Below, piece after piece: positions 7,980-16,646 of a stretch of 28,144 nt of DNA (positions are counted from its first letter, which is position 1; every line of letters starts with the position of its first letter). The notes beneath the pieces are model-generated. The model saw only the letters and a program-made list of their open reading frames with translations, was not told the DNA's origin and did no database searches. The position numbers were made by a program, and so were the translations under genes. This DNA is from CAYPIE01 sp964410665 (lineage in GTDB: Bacteria; Planctomycetota; Planctomycetia; Gemmatales; Gemmataceae). The stretch lies in the NCBI GenBank assembly GCA_964410665.1, contig CAYPIE010000075.1, positions 1-28,144 of the forward strand, in the 5' to 3' direction.

Positions 7980-9755
7980 TTATTCGACGACGAACTCGTG
8001 ATACTCACCGTAAGATGGATCGATTAGATAGGCCCAATTGCGATATTCTTGAATCAGCGAACAGACGAGGGTGTACTTTCCAGGGGGCAGCGGGGGGGTA
8101 ACCATAAAGTTGATATTCGCTGATTGTGCAGGTCTCACCGGGTGTGGGAGCGGGACCCGCCCTTCCCGGAGCTTTTGTCCTTCGGCATCGTTAACGAACC
8201 ATCCGAGCCCGACAAACATCGGCTGCCCCAGGTAAGGGTTGACCTGCCAAGTGATGTCCGACTGATTTGACAAGCGGGCTCCGAATAGGCTGGCCTGACG
8301 ATGAAACCGTTTCCAAATACCCTCATATTTATTTTTGTAGTCTAAGTCTTCAACTGCTACCTTGCTCCGGAAATCGTCGAACGGTGGGTTATTCGGGCCT
8401 GGGGGCCCCGGTGATGGAGACAACTCCACCTGGCGTGGGGAATGATATGGCGGGGACCAAATTTTGTGCAGGAAAAACCCTTCGACAGCCACCCCGAAGT
8501 TCAACAGAAGGACCACTCGCAAAAACCATCCTCGATGCCAGGGCAACATCAAGATTCCCAGAAGAAGGATCGTACCCATCGCCTTTTGGTGCCCGATCCA
8601 ACCGGACCATACGATGCTGCCCGTCATGGCGGAAAGGACGAGGTAGGGGAAGGCGGTGAGTGCGACGGGGAGTTTCCAGGCCGTTCGCAACAGGCCACCA
8701 CCGACGGTCAGCAAGGTGAGAACGCTGAGGAGTTTGAGTTTAACCTCGAGAGGGTCGCCTTTGTCCCAAGCTACCAAGAGGGTGTCGTGGAAGGCAACAA
8801 AGGGGTAGTCCAGAAGCAGTCCCCACTCGACCGACCGGGACCCGCCCAAGATGGGGGTACCAAGTTTCCACGCCAAGAAGGCAGACCAACCTAACAGAAC
8901 CCCACCGGGTAAGGCAGTTAACATCGAACGTACGACCCAACGCTCCTGCTGCCATAGGATGAGATTGAGGGCAGTACCCAGAAAAACCATCGCGGGGAAG
9001 ATCGCATATCCTTCTCGGCCTAACACGAGAAGAGAAGCCGCAGGGACATAGATCCAGAGTTTCCGTCTGAGCAATGCCAGAAAAGAAACCACGAACAGGG
9101 CGTCACAAGGGGCGTCTGGAAGCCCATGGGCGAGGGAATAGATTCCTCCTAAAGATCCTGCCCAGACGACCGCCCACCAAGGGTTTTGACCCCACGCGGT
9201 TAGCCAACCGGCTAAGCACCCGAAACCCAGAGCTACAACCAAAATTTGTATAAGATGATATAAGCCAGGGGGAGTGATGTCGGTGCCCAAGAGGGTTGCC
9301 GCGAGGTTGGCCAACATAGGCATTCCAATGCGTTGGTAGCGGTAACTGACCTCGTTGCGGAAATTCGCAAAATCGTGATCACCGAAAGTGTCCTTCCGGA
9401 GAAACAAATCGTTTGACTGGTGGTAATAAAACTGGCCGTCCCAGCCGAACCCATCTTCATGGCTCACTACGGGTTTGATACCCGATTCGGCAGCCTGCCG
9501 GGGCATGTGGAAATGCTCCGAGATTAGAAACGGACCGTAGTAGTAGCCTTCATAGCAGTAATGCACCCAAATACAAAACAGCGACCATAAAATCGCGAAG
9601 CATGTCATACTCGCGATCACTCCACAACGAACTGGTCGTTGAGCTAGCAGAGCACTGGGCCTATGAACAATCCTCCTCAGCGCTAAACCGAAGGAACGCA
9701 CTTGGCGAATCAGGGTGCGCGGCTCATAGGCGTTCGTCGGACCAGGGATTTTCAT
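7980..9755 (-). CDS. Multi-pass membrane protein with DGQFYY motif and C-terminal beta domain, probable glycosyltransferase
   Basis: A 591-aa membrane protein. A hydrophobic segment at about 44-66 is followed by an outer loop with DGFGWDGQFYYHQSND (about 101-116) and YRYQRIGMPMLA (about 138-149). This pair of motifs recurs in uncharacterised GT-C-like membrane proteins, usually as YDGQFYY and RYQR.LYPLLA. Eight to ten further hydrophobic segments run to about residue 430. Residues about 484-591 are soluble and contain NQSDITW, PLPPGKYTL and EYRNWAYL, resembling the tail of the methyltransferase encoded at 1587-2807. GAGGA about 10 nt upstream supports the ATG. It lies 106 nt after a GT4 gene and is probably co-transcribed. 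The activity is inferred from topology and neighbourhood; a polymerase-like or lipid-modifying role is also possible. Confidence 0.7.
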   Translation of the reverse strand: MKIPGPTNAYEPRTLIRQVRSFGLALRRIVHRPSALLAQRPVRCGVIASMTCFAILWSLFCIWVHYCYEGYYYGPFLISEHFHMPRQAAESGIKPVVSHEDGFGWDGQFYYHQSNDLFLRKDTFGDHDFANFRNEVSYRYQRIGMPMLANLAATLLGTDITPPGLYHLIQILVVALGFGCLAGWLTAWGQNPWWAVVWAGSLGGIYSLAHGLPDAPCDALFVVSFLALLRRKLWIYVPAASLLVLGREGYAIFPAMVFLGTALNLILWQQERWVVRSMLTALPGGVLLGWSAFLAWKLGTPILGGSRSVEWGLLLDYPFVAFHDTLLVAWDKGDPLEVKLKLLSVLTLLTVGGGLLRTAWKLPVALTAFPYLVLSAMTGSIVWSGWIGHQKAMGTILLLGILMLPWHRGWFLRVVLLLNFGVAVEGFFLHKIWSPPYHSPRQVELSPSPGPPGPNNPPFDDFRSKVAVEDLDYKNKYEGIWKRFHRQASLFGARLSNQSDITWQVNPYLGQPMFVGLGWFVNDAEGQKLREGRVPLPHPVRPAQSANINFMVTPPLPPGKYTLVCSLIQEYRNWAYLIDPSYGEYHEFVVE

Positions 9756-9861
9756 AATCTGGTCATCCTCAGATTTGGGGTGCTTGTGCGGGGATGTACA
9801 CAGTCATCCGGAGCGGAAGCTTGCGGACAAGAGTGTGTGTTTTGCAGGTGAAAAGCTCCGC

Positions 9862-11247
9862 TCAACCAACCTCGGCAAAGCTGCCCAGGAAGTCGTGCTC
9901 TCGACGAGGGCTGCCGGGCTGCGATTCGCTTCCCTCCGCCCAAAGCGAGTTGATTTCTGCAGCCATCCGTTCGGGCAACCCATCGATCGGGCCGGAACCC
10001 AGTTCGGCGAGACGTTGGGAGACGTGATCGGTTAAGGCGAACACCGGTTTCTTGGTCAGCACCGAGTCGATAAACGCGCACAACCGGGTGCAAAACCTGT
10101 CGGTGTCGAACCGCTTCAAGGCGTGGTCACGTGCGGACCGGCCGATCCGACTTCGGAGTTGCTCGTCGGTTACCAGCCGTTCCAAGCTCTCGCGGACTTG
10201 CCTTTCTTCGGATACCTTGACCACGACATCGTCCGTGAATTCACCATAAAAGCCATGATCCCAGACGACCGTCGGCCGGCCGGCGACCAGCGAAGTGAGC
10301 AAGCTTGCGGAGCTTTCCCCGAGGTGGGGGTTGCGCAGGTTGACGACCACGTCCGCGTTGGCAAGTTCCTGGCGAAGTTCTTCGTCGGTCAACCGCCCGG
10401 CCATGGTGACGGTGTTACGAAGATGGTGCAGGCCGATCAGCTCCTGGAGGCGCACAGTGTAGTCGGGATCCCCGGTTCCCACGATGGTAAAATGGGCGTG
10501 CCGGCGGAGGAGCGAACTGTGTGCGAACGCCTCGATGGTGGTGTGGATCTGCTTGTTCGGGTTGAGCATGCCAAAGGTAAGCACGCTGACTTTCGAACCA
10601 GGGGCGATTGGACGAATTGGGAGACAGTCGACGTACCGCTCCGAGGGGCCATAGATGGGGAAGTCAATTTTGGTGACCAGGGAGGGTACTGAACCGGTCA
10701 ACCGTTCTCGGGCATAATCCGAATGGACGATGACCCCGAGGGCCTTGTAGAGGGCGGATTTGAACATCGGGTGTCGCAATCGGTCAGGGTCGTCGGAGCG
10801 ATCGGGACGCCGCCCGTCGATGATGTCCCGAGCCTCCTGTTCAGCTTCGGGGCCATGGTCGAACCCAAGCTGCCGAGCATACGCTTCGGGACTCCGTTTG
10901 GCGATGCAGAAATAGCCACGGAAGAAATTCCGCATGACCAAGTCGTGTAGGATAACGACCCCTGGGCGTCGTAGGGACGCCTCGTAAATAGGTTGGTGGA
11001 AGTAAAGGTAGTCCCCGAGGTTGTAGACCGGGACGTCAAACGCTTCTAGCGCATCGAGGATCGAGTCGGGTACCTGCGGTGGCAGGTGCACCACGGGAAC
11101 GGAGGACTCACGCGGGGTACCGGCCTCGCCTCCTGCCGGCGAGAACACAGTCACCTCGTGGTCCGCGCAGAGTTGTTCGACGATGACCTGCGAGTAGTCA
11201 CCGATCGCACTCTTCCGGTCGAACGGTGAGAACCAAGCAATTTTCAT
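9862..11247 (-). CDS. GT4-family glycosyltransferase
   Basis: A 461-aa cytoplasmic or membrane-associated GT-B enzyme. The N-terminal half (about 1-190) starts MKIAWFSPF and has VVILHDLVMRNFF. The C-terminal half has the GT4 nucleotide-sugar region: VSVLTFGMLNPNKQIHTTIEA, HFTIVGTGDP, VTMAGRLTDEELRQELANADVVVNLR, then GESSASLLTSLVAGRPTVV, which holds the glutamate of the family's EX7E-type motif. The tail after about residue 400 is longer than usual and ends in a charged, low-complexity stretch. AAGGAGG lies exactly 6 nt before the ATG and overlaps the stop codon of the preceding gene, 11 nt away, indicating reinitiation or coupling. It is distinct from the two upstream GT4 genes, which are paralogues of each other. 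The sugar specificity cannot be read. Confidence 0.9.
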   Translation of the reverse strand: MKIAWFSPFDRKSAIGDYSQVIVEQLCADHEVTVFSPAGGEAGTPRESSVPVVHLPPQVPDSILDALEAFDVPVYNLGDYLYFHQPIYEASLRRPGVVILHDLVMRNFFRGYFCIAKRSPEAYARQLGFDHGPEAEQEARDIIDGRRPDRSDDPDRLRHPMFKSALYKALGVIVHSDYARERLTGSVPSLVTKIDFPIYGPSERYVDCLPIRPIAPGSKVSVLTFGMLNPNKQIHTTIEAFAHSSLLRRHAHFTIVGTGDPDYTVRLQELIGLHHLRNTVTMAGRLTDEELRQELANADVVVNLRNPHLGESSASLLTSLVAGRPTVVWDHGFYGEFTDDVVVKVSEERQVRESLERLVTDEQLRSRIGRSARDHALKRFDTDRFCTRLCAFIDSVLTKKPVFALTDHVSQRLAELGSGPIDGLPERMAAEINSLWAEGSESQPGSPRREHDFLGSFAEVG

Positions 11248-11253
11248 CTTCGG

Positions 11254-11260
11254 CCTCCTT
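11254..11260 (-). promoter_or_regulatory. Ribosome binding site overlapping the upstream stop codon
   Basis: On the minus strand AAGGAGG (11260-11254) shares its first two bases with the TAA (11261-11259) that ends the preceding GT4 gene. It lies 6 nt before the ATG at 11247, which fixes that start and suggests translational coupling. Confidence 0.8.
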
Positions 11261-12311
11261 ACCCGGCGAGCAGGCGGTCCAGGATGTGGTCCCAGTCGAT
11301 TCGGTGGCGGGTGAGTGTCTTGGCCGCCGCCTCTCCCATACTCCGGGCCAGTTCTTCGTCCGCGGCCATCGTTTCCAGCGCCGCTGCCAGTTCCTCCGCA
11401 GTGGGCCTGACCACGAGCCCGTTGAGCCGATGTTCAACCAGTTCGTTGGTACCGCCGGAGTCATCGAATGTCACCAGCGGTTTGTGGCTGTGGAACGCCT
11501 CAAGGGTTACGTAACCGTACGAGTCCTCGTCATAAGGCAGGTAGACTGCGGCTCGTGCGTTAGACATCCACCGAGCCTTCTCAGCCTCGGACACCCAACC
11601 CAGGAAGACCACGCGGTCGTGGAGCCCCCACTGATCGACCAGTCGGCGTAACTCCTCCCCATAAGCATCCGAGTCGGCCTGGCCGGCGAGGACGAGCTTG
11701 AACTCCCGCCGGACGTGTCGCATTGCTTCGATTGCGACGTGTTGGCGTTTCGCCGCGTTCAGGCGACTGGGGTAGAAGAAGTAATCCCCAAAGTCTCCCG
11801 GGCCGAAGACAGATGGGTCTCTAAGGGGCGGGTAAAGGACTTCGTCTGCTTCAATCCCGTTGAACCGTTTCAGGCGGCCGGCGACCATCTTTGAGTTGGT
11901 GTACAAACCACGCCCCTGCACCTCGCCGAGACTGTGGTTGTCGGCGCCGTGTACCATATCACGCACGCCTCGGGTTTCTGGGGTGTCTGGCATCCCTGCG
12001 TGGGGTGTCCCCCACAGCTCATAAGCCTGACGGAGTTGGTGCAGCAGCCAGACCTTCTTGTTGTCGAATGGGACGAGGTAGGCGGGAAACTTCAGCGCGA
12101 TCACCAAGTCGGGGCCGCCCGCACGGACTTGGAGCAATCGGCAGGCAAGCATGTGATCGGCGATCGCCTGGTGGGGATACCACTTGAAGGGGATGCGGAC
12201 CACATCAATCTGATGCCCCCGGCCCTGGATCCGCTCCGCCAGGCTGTCAGCGAGATACTCAGCCCCGCCCCGGATGAACGGGGCTTGGACATTCACGATG
12301 GACACTTTCAT
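11259..12311 (-). CDS. GT4-family glycosyltransferase, second copy of a tandem pair
   Basis: A 350-aa GT-B glycosyltransferase. The true start is the ATG at 12311 (MKVSIVNVQAPFIRGGAEY); the longer open frame upstream lies inside the preceding gene. The glycine-rich acceptor loop RGGAEYLA is at about 14-21. The donor half contains YFFYPSRLNAAKRQHVAIEAM, VFLGWVSEAEK, and EDSYGYVTLEAFHSHKP followed by DSGGTNELV. The last two correspond to the EX7E-type donor site. The ATG overlaps the TGA of the upstream gene as ATGA (12308-12311), so the two are translationally coupled. It is clearly paralogous to that upstream gene. It probably adds one sugar to a lipid-linked chain on the cytoplasmic side; donor and acceptor are unknown. 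Confidence 0.9.
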   Translation of the reverse strand: MKVSIVNVQAPFIRGGAEYLADSLAERIQGRGHQIDVVRIPFKWYPHQAIADHMLACRLLQVRAGGPDLVIALKFPAYLVPFDNKKVWLLHQLRQAYELWGTPHAGMPDTPETRGVRDMVHGADNHSLGEVQGRGLYTNSKMVAGRLKRFNGIEADEVLYPPLRDPSVFGPGDFGDYFFYPSRLNAAKRQHVAIEAMRHVRREFKLVLAGQADSDAYGEELRRLVDQWGLHDRVVFLGWVSEAEKARWMSNARAAVYLPYDEDSYGYVTLEAFHSHKPLVTFDDSGGTNELVEHRLNGLVVRPTAEELAAALETMAADEELARSMGEAAAKTLTRHRIDWDHILDRLLAG

Positions 12312-13357
12312 GACGTGAGGTTCTCGATTACGTGGTCCCAATTGATCTGATGCTGCTCGAGTGTTCGGTAGGCGTGCTCGCCCATCTTTTCGGCGGATCC
12401 CCGATCCCGCCACAGTCGGCTCATCGCCTCCCCGAGGGCCTGGGGCTCGGGCGGGCAAACGTAGCCGTTGTGCTTATCCTCGATCACCTCTAAGCTGCCT
12501 CCGGAGTCGGTGAGGGTGATGACCGGCTTGTGGCTATGAAATGCCTCGAGAGTGACGTAGCCATAGGAGTCTTCGTCGAAGGCTAGGTAAAGGGCACCAC
12601 AGCACCCGGCCATCAGTTCGGCCTTCTCCTCCTCGGTGACCCATCCAGTAAGGCAAACCCGATCTCTAAGCCCTTCCTTCTCGACTAATGCTTGGATCGA
12701 GGCGAAGAATTCGGGCACGTCGCCGGTACCCGCGATGACGAGCTTGACGCTTGGGTCGGCATATTTCATGGCCTGAACGGCTAGTTCCTGTCGCTTAATC
12801 GGATTTACCCGGCTGGCGTAGAGGATGTAATCCCCGAACCGGCCAGGACGGAAGATGTGGTTTCTCGGGAGAGGGGGATAGAGGACCTTGTCTGCCTCGA
12901 GGTGGTTGAACTTCCTCAGTCGCCCGGCCACTACCTGGGAGTTTGTAAAGATCTTGACGCATTCCTGTAGGTAAGTGGTATCCGATCGCCGCATCATGTC
13001 TCGGTAGTGCCGGCCGACAGGGTTGTCGGGGATACCGGCCCAAGGGGACGCCCAGAGGTCATATGCCTCACGGTGGTGGTGGATGAACCAAGCCACCTTG
13101 TTCGGGTGGCGCAAGGCGTACGACGGGTAGCGGATCGTGATTAAACGGTCGATCTTGTTGCCCGACGACTCTGTGACATCTAGCAAGCGGAAGCCTAGTG
13201 TCTGTTCGGGGAGTTCGCCCCAGGCGGAGTGAAGTGGCAGGTTGACCACGTCGGTATGAATGCCCCGAGCGACCATCTCGTCCCTGAGGTCGTTGACGAT
13301 CTTCGTGCCCCCACCATGGATAAACGGCACATATGTTGAGGCAATCAAGACGCGCAT
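12308..13357 (-). CDS. GT4-family glycosyltransferase, first copy of a tandem pair
   Basis: A 349-aa GT-B glycosyltransferase starting MRVLIASTYVPFIHGGGTK, with the glycine-rich loop at about 14-18. The donor half has DYILYASRVNPIKRQELAVQAM, KLVIAGTGD, VCLTGWVTEEEK and EDSYGYVTLEAFHSHKP followed by DSGGSLEVI, nearly the same order and wording as in the next gene. The ATG at 13357 has a GGGGAGAG stretch 3 nt upstream. The longer open frame before it runs within the end of the methyltransferase gene, which it overlaps by 13 nt. The pair looks like a tandem duplication that has since diverged, perhaps adding different or consecutive sugars of the same repeat unit. Confidence 0.9.
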   Translation of the reverse strand: MRVLIASTYVPFIHGGGTKIVNDLRDEMVARGIHTDVVNLPLHSAWGELPEQTLGFRLLDVTESSGNKIDRLITIRYPSYALRHPNKVAWFIHHHREAYDLWASPWAGIPDNPVGRHYRDMMRRSDTTYLQECVKIFTNSQVVAGRLRKFNHLEADKVLYPPLPRNHIFRPGRFGDYILYASRVNPIKRQELAVQAMKYADPSVKLVIAGTGDVPEFFASIQALVEKEGLRDRVCLTGWVTEEEKAELMAGCCGALYLAFDEDSYGYVTLEAFHSHKPVITLTDSGGSLEVIEDKHNGYVCPPEPQALGEAMSRLWRDRGSAEKMGEHAYRTLEQHQINWDHVIENLTS

Positions 13358-16065
13358 GGACTCTCCCCTGAGTTCGAGTCGGTCGGTTCGACGATTGGCT
13401 TGGGGACGACCTTGACTTCCCCGCGATGGGTCAATTCCCACTCACGCGTGAGGACGGTGAACGAAGTCGGATCCCGGAGGATCCCCGCCGCGTGAGCCAA
13501 CAGTTCTCGTAGGTCATCTGGCTCTCTTTCGGACATGATCACACAGAACCCACTGCTGCCGGGGAAGTACCCGACAGAGCGAAACCCAAGGTCATTGGCG
13601 AATTGCCGCAACCCCTTTCGGGACCAGAATGTGACATGCTGTCCGGCCTCGCAAGACAGGTATTCCCAGTCTGGGCCGTGAACCTCCGGGTCGTACACTC
13701 CCGTGGAAATCATGAAGAATCCCTCAGGAGTGATGGACTGACGAAGTAGCTTGCCGACCTCGACAGGATTCGTCAGGTGCTCGAACACCTCGAAGGCGAC
13801 CACCACGTCGAAACCTTGCTCGGGCAGCGCGGCTGAGTCATGGATGGTTCGCTCCGGAGAAAACAAGGGTTGGTGAACGTAAGGGTCAAAAGACCATGCA
13901 TCGTACCTAGCATCTTTGAGCATCTGAGTCAGCAGGCCATACCCTCCCCCGAAGTCGAGAATCCTCCCAGTTGGCGGAATGGCTCCGGAGTTCCGCAGAG
14001 CCTCGAGCCAACAACAGGCGGAGAAGTTTCGAACAAAACGCCCGGGATCGGGATTCCACAACCCGGGCGAGTCTTCGTTGCGGTAGGCTTCTTCAAGCCA
14101 ATAGGGAGATATTACTTGTAGTGTTTGGCAATCGCAGCATTCGAAATATTCCGCGTCATAACGCTCGTTGAGCACCTTTCGGCTGAACCGGTAGGTCAGT
14201 TGTCCCTGGCAGACTCGGCACCGCCCCTCACTTAAGGGTGGCTCCGAGAGAAATTGTTCCTTCGGAGGGGTAACCAAGTGCGAGATGTAGCGACGGAGTT
14301 GATCAAAGTAGCGATCATGTTTGAACCACCGACGCTCCTCTTCCCGGAAAAACCAAGCATGTCGTTCGGCCAGGGCGTTCTGGGATTCAACACTGTTCTG
14401 TTGAGATACGAGTAGATCTCTCTGAGAGTCTCTTACCTCCTTCGTGAGTTGCATGAGCTGCTCACCTTGCATTCTCAATGCTTTGTATCGGCGGGCAGTC
14501 TTTCTAGTCAGCTCAAGGAGTTGTTCCTCACGGACGGCAGACCCGTGTTGCGATTGCACGGCTTGTTGCTGAAGGTGTATGACTGAAGACAGCAGCTGGC
14601 TGAGATCGTTTAGTCTTACGGGAAGCTCTCCGAGACAAGGATCAACCTGACTGCCCAGTTGCTCCAGGGCATTGACTATTTCGCCGAGCAAGCGTTGAGT
14701 CAGCGCTCGAGAATACCCTTCAAAACTAGGGAGAAGGTTGTTGCATATCTGAGCAGTTTCTTGAACCTCCCGTCCCAATCGCTCGATCGATGATCGAATG
14801 GCTTCTTGTCGGTCATGGACTGACTGACTTAGAGCCGCTAACTCTGGCACATTCGGGGCACGCGTGGATGCGGCTTTTGCAAGGTATTCCGTATGTCCAC
14901 GACACTCCTCCCGAACGGTCTTAACAACTTCCTCAGCATGTCGACCGATCAGTTGCTCGAGGCGATCCTCTTGGGTCGCAAACATCTGCTTCATGCGTCG
15001 TAGTTGCAGGGAATCTCTTAGGGCCTTCCCTTCGAGGCTGTCGCGCAAGTGACGTACTAGCCGACGGCGATATAACGGAATGTACCGGATCCGCCAACGT
15101 TCCCGCTTGAGTTCTCGGGGAGTAGGCAGTCGTTCAAGGGCCAGTTGATATACCCGACAAATAAATGCGTTGCGATCATCTAAATCGGCCAAATTCGCAA
15201 CCGCAGCGGGGTCAACTTCAACACTCGGGAAGGCTTGGTCGGCATTAGCACTGTCGGTTTCTCGAAGGTCGCACACGTAGTCCAGCCAAGACGGAGGATA
15301 CTCACGTGCCGCGGCCTCTTTGGAAGTAGCAAACTCACGGATGACCTCTGCCCGAGATGCCCCGCTGGAGAAACGGGCAATAAAGTAATTTATTTCATCT
15401 TGAGAGGGAAGCCGGTCAAAAAAGAGCGGATAGAGTCCCTGAACGAATTCGGGTGCGGTCAACCCGCCAAGCCGCTGGATTTCCGCAGACGCCCCTTCTG
15501 GCGAGAACGCTTCGATTCCTTGAGTCCAAGAGATATCGATGCCTCGTTGCTGATATTCTTCGCTGGTGGTGAGCAGTCGGACCATGTCAGCGCGCGAATT
15601 CCCGTCGGCGAGGAAACTTAGGAAGTGCAGGACACCTTCGGTATCGGCAGGGCGATCTAGAATGACGCCATAAACTGCACGGATGAATTGCTGGCTCGGA
15701 AGTGACCAGATTTTTCGCAATTCGCTGCGGATCCATTGTGGGGTCAGCTTCTTGAGTTTAGGTAGCCAGGATAAGTCATAAGAGCGACTTTGCCCTTCGG
15801 GTGACTCTGCAACGTGCTGAACCATCTCGGCCCGTGTGTACCCACCGCGGAGTAGGTTCAAGTACCAAGCATTTCCCTCTGGATCCGGAGCCCGGTCGAG
15901 CAAGATCTGGTAAACCCCACAGACGAAATCTTCATCCGTGGCCGGCCAGAGTTGTTGAATCCGCGGCCACAGGGGTGGTGGTGCGGTCGGGGCCGGGATC
16001 GATCCTTGCGCGACCTCCCACAACAAATTGTCCCGGATGCGGCAGGCGATCAGGTCCCTATCCAT
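13345..16065 (-). CDS. DUF4214-repeat / helical-region / zinc-ribbon methyltransferase fusion protein
   Basis: A 906-aa protein with three parts. Residues about 45-355 hold three clear DUF4214-type repeats and a weaker fourth, each with a core like FVCGVYQILLDRAPDPEG, then SRAEMV. DUF4214 modules are common in surface and glycan-associated proteins. Residues about 355-600 are highly charged, Gln/Glu/Arg-rich and without glycine-rich folds, consistent with long helices or coiled coil. Residues about 612-860 are a methyltransferase of the zinc-binding type: CxxC at 616/619 and 643/646, SAM motif I ILDFGGGYG at 702-710, and VAFEVFEHL as motif IV. AAGGA 7-8 nt before the ATG at 16065 supports the start. 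It overlaps its neighbours by 8 nt (acetyltransferase) and 13 nt (GT4). Capping or methylating the cluster's glycan is inferred. Confidence 0.85.
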   Translation of the reverse strand: MDRDLIACRIRDNLLWEVAQGSIPAPTAPPPLWPRIQQLWPATDEDFVCGVYQILLDRAPDPEGNAWYLNLLRGGYTRAEMVQHVAESPEGQSRSYDLSWLPKLKKLTPQWIRSELRKIWSLPSQQFIRAVYGVILDRPADTEGVLHFLSFLADGNSRADMVRLLTTSEEYQQRGIDISWTQGIEAFSPEGASAEIQRLGGLTAPEFVQGLYPLFFDRLPSQDEINYFIARFSSGASRAEVIREFATSKEAAAREYPPSWLDYVCDLRETDSANADQAFPSVEVDPAAVANLADLDDRNAFICRVYQLALERLPTPRELKRERWRIRYIPLYRRRLVRHLRDSLEGKALRDSLQLRRMKQMFATQEDRLEQLIGRHAEEVVKTVREECRGHTEYLAKAASTRAPNVPELAALSQSVHDRQEAIRSSIERLGREVQETAQICNNLLPSFEGYSRALTQRLLGEIVNALEQLGSQVDPCLGELPVRLNDLSQLLSSVIHLQQQAVQSQHGSAVREEQLLELTRKTARRYKALRMQGEQLMQLTKEVRDSQRDLLVSQQNSVESQNALAERHAWFFREEERRWFKHDRYFDQLRRYISHLVTPPKEQFLSEPPLSEGRCRVCQGQLTYRFSRKVLNERYDAEYFECCDCQTLQVISPYWLEEAYRNEDSPGLWNPDPGRFVRNFSACCWLEALRNSGAIPPTGRILDFGGGYGLLTQMLKDARYDAWSFDPYVHQPLFSPERTIHDSAALPEQGFDVVVAFEVFEHLTNPVEVGKLLRQSITPEGFFMISTGVYDPEVHGPDWEYLSCEAGQHVTFWSRKGLRQFANDLGFRSVGYFPGSSGFCVIMSEREPDDLRELLAHAAGILRDPTSFTVLTREWELTHRGEVKVVPKPIVEPTDSNSGESPCAS

Positions 16066-16540
16066 GCTGTTTCCTTTGCAAGGGAAAGAACCCCACGAGT
16101 TGCTCGTCGTTGGTACGTTCAAAACGGTAGCCCAGGTTCTCGTACATCGTCCTTGCGGTAGTGTTTTGAGGGTAGACTTTCAGCCGAACGGTGGGCGCCC
16201 CACGCATCGCGGAGGCCGCATGGAGAAAGTGCATGAATGCCTTGCCAAGGCCGGTGCCGCGAGCCTCTGGGGCAATGGCAATGCCGAGGCTGGGGACTTC
16301 GTACCCCTCCTCCCAGCCCCGCAGCATGCCGTAGCCGACTACCTCTGCATCGATGATGGCGACATAGTAGAGGTCGTTTCCATCGCGATGGCAAAGCCGG
16401 TGAGCTTCTTCACTGGTGAAAGGGTGGGGGTGAAAGAATTGATCATCCCCCTCGTGGTGGATCGCCCGGAACAGGCGAGCCAGGCCTGCTTCATGCTTCG
16501 GAGTGAGTCGGCAAAACTCTAACGCCCGTGGGCCGTTCAT
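16058..16540 (-). CDS. GNAT-family N-acetyltransferase
   Basis: A 160-aa GNAT enzyme. The acetyl-CoA pyrophosphate loop is IAIAPEARGTGLGKAFM (about 93-109), matching the Q/RxxGxG/A signature. It is followed by VRLKVYPQNTTARTMYENLGYRF, the family's C-terminal signature. GNAT enzymes transfer acyl groups from acyl-CoA to amines. It follows a sugar-nucleotide aminotransferase, so the 4-amino group of a sugar nucleotide is a sensible substrate, as with WecD (inference). The start is the ATG at 16540 with GGAAGGA 6 nt upstream. The frame stays open for another 57 codons into the aminotransferase gene, and a longer product cannot be wholly excluded. The stop overlaps the next gene's start by 8 nt. 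Confidence 0.85.
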   Translation of the reverse strand: MNGPRALEFCRLTPKHEAGLARLFRAIHHEGDDQFFHPHPFTSEEAHRLCHRDGNDLYYVAIIDAEVVGYGMLRGWEEGYEVPSLGIAIAPEARGTGLGKAFMHFLHAASAMRGAPTVRLKVYPQNTTARTMYENLGYRFERTNDEQLVGFFPLQRKQHG

Positions 16541-16552
16541 CTGGGATCCTTC

Positions 16553-16622
16553 CACGTACGTGACGGCGAGTGTTACTTTTTTTTCGACCTCTGGTATTCG
16601 GAGACCGAACCACTTGTAGTGG
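16553..16622 (-). promoter_or_regulatory. Structured intercistronic leader: two abutting mini-hairpins, A8 run and palindrome
   Basis: The 106-nt gap between aminotransferase and acetyltransferase holds two perfect 5-bp stems with 3-nt loops directly abutting: TTCGG/CCGAA at 16597-16609 and CCACT/AGTGG at 16610-16622. A run of eight A on the minus strand follows (16584-16577), then a 10-bp palindrome CACGTACGTG (16553-16562) next to the ribosome binding site. This may be an RNA processing or attenuation site; function is inferred. Confidence 0.45.
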
Positions 16623-16646
16623 ACGGGAGTGCCTCGCCAAAAGATC

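Noticed and set aside
12312..12458. N-terminal extension of the second tandem GT4 protein to 399 aa
   Set aside because: The extension lies wholly within the preceding gene in another frame, and MKVSIVNV at 12311 is the normal GT4 start with an ATGA overlap.
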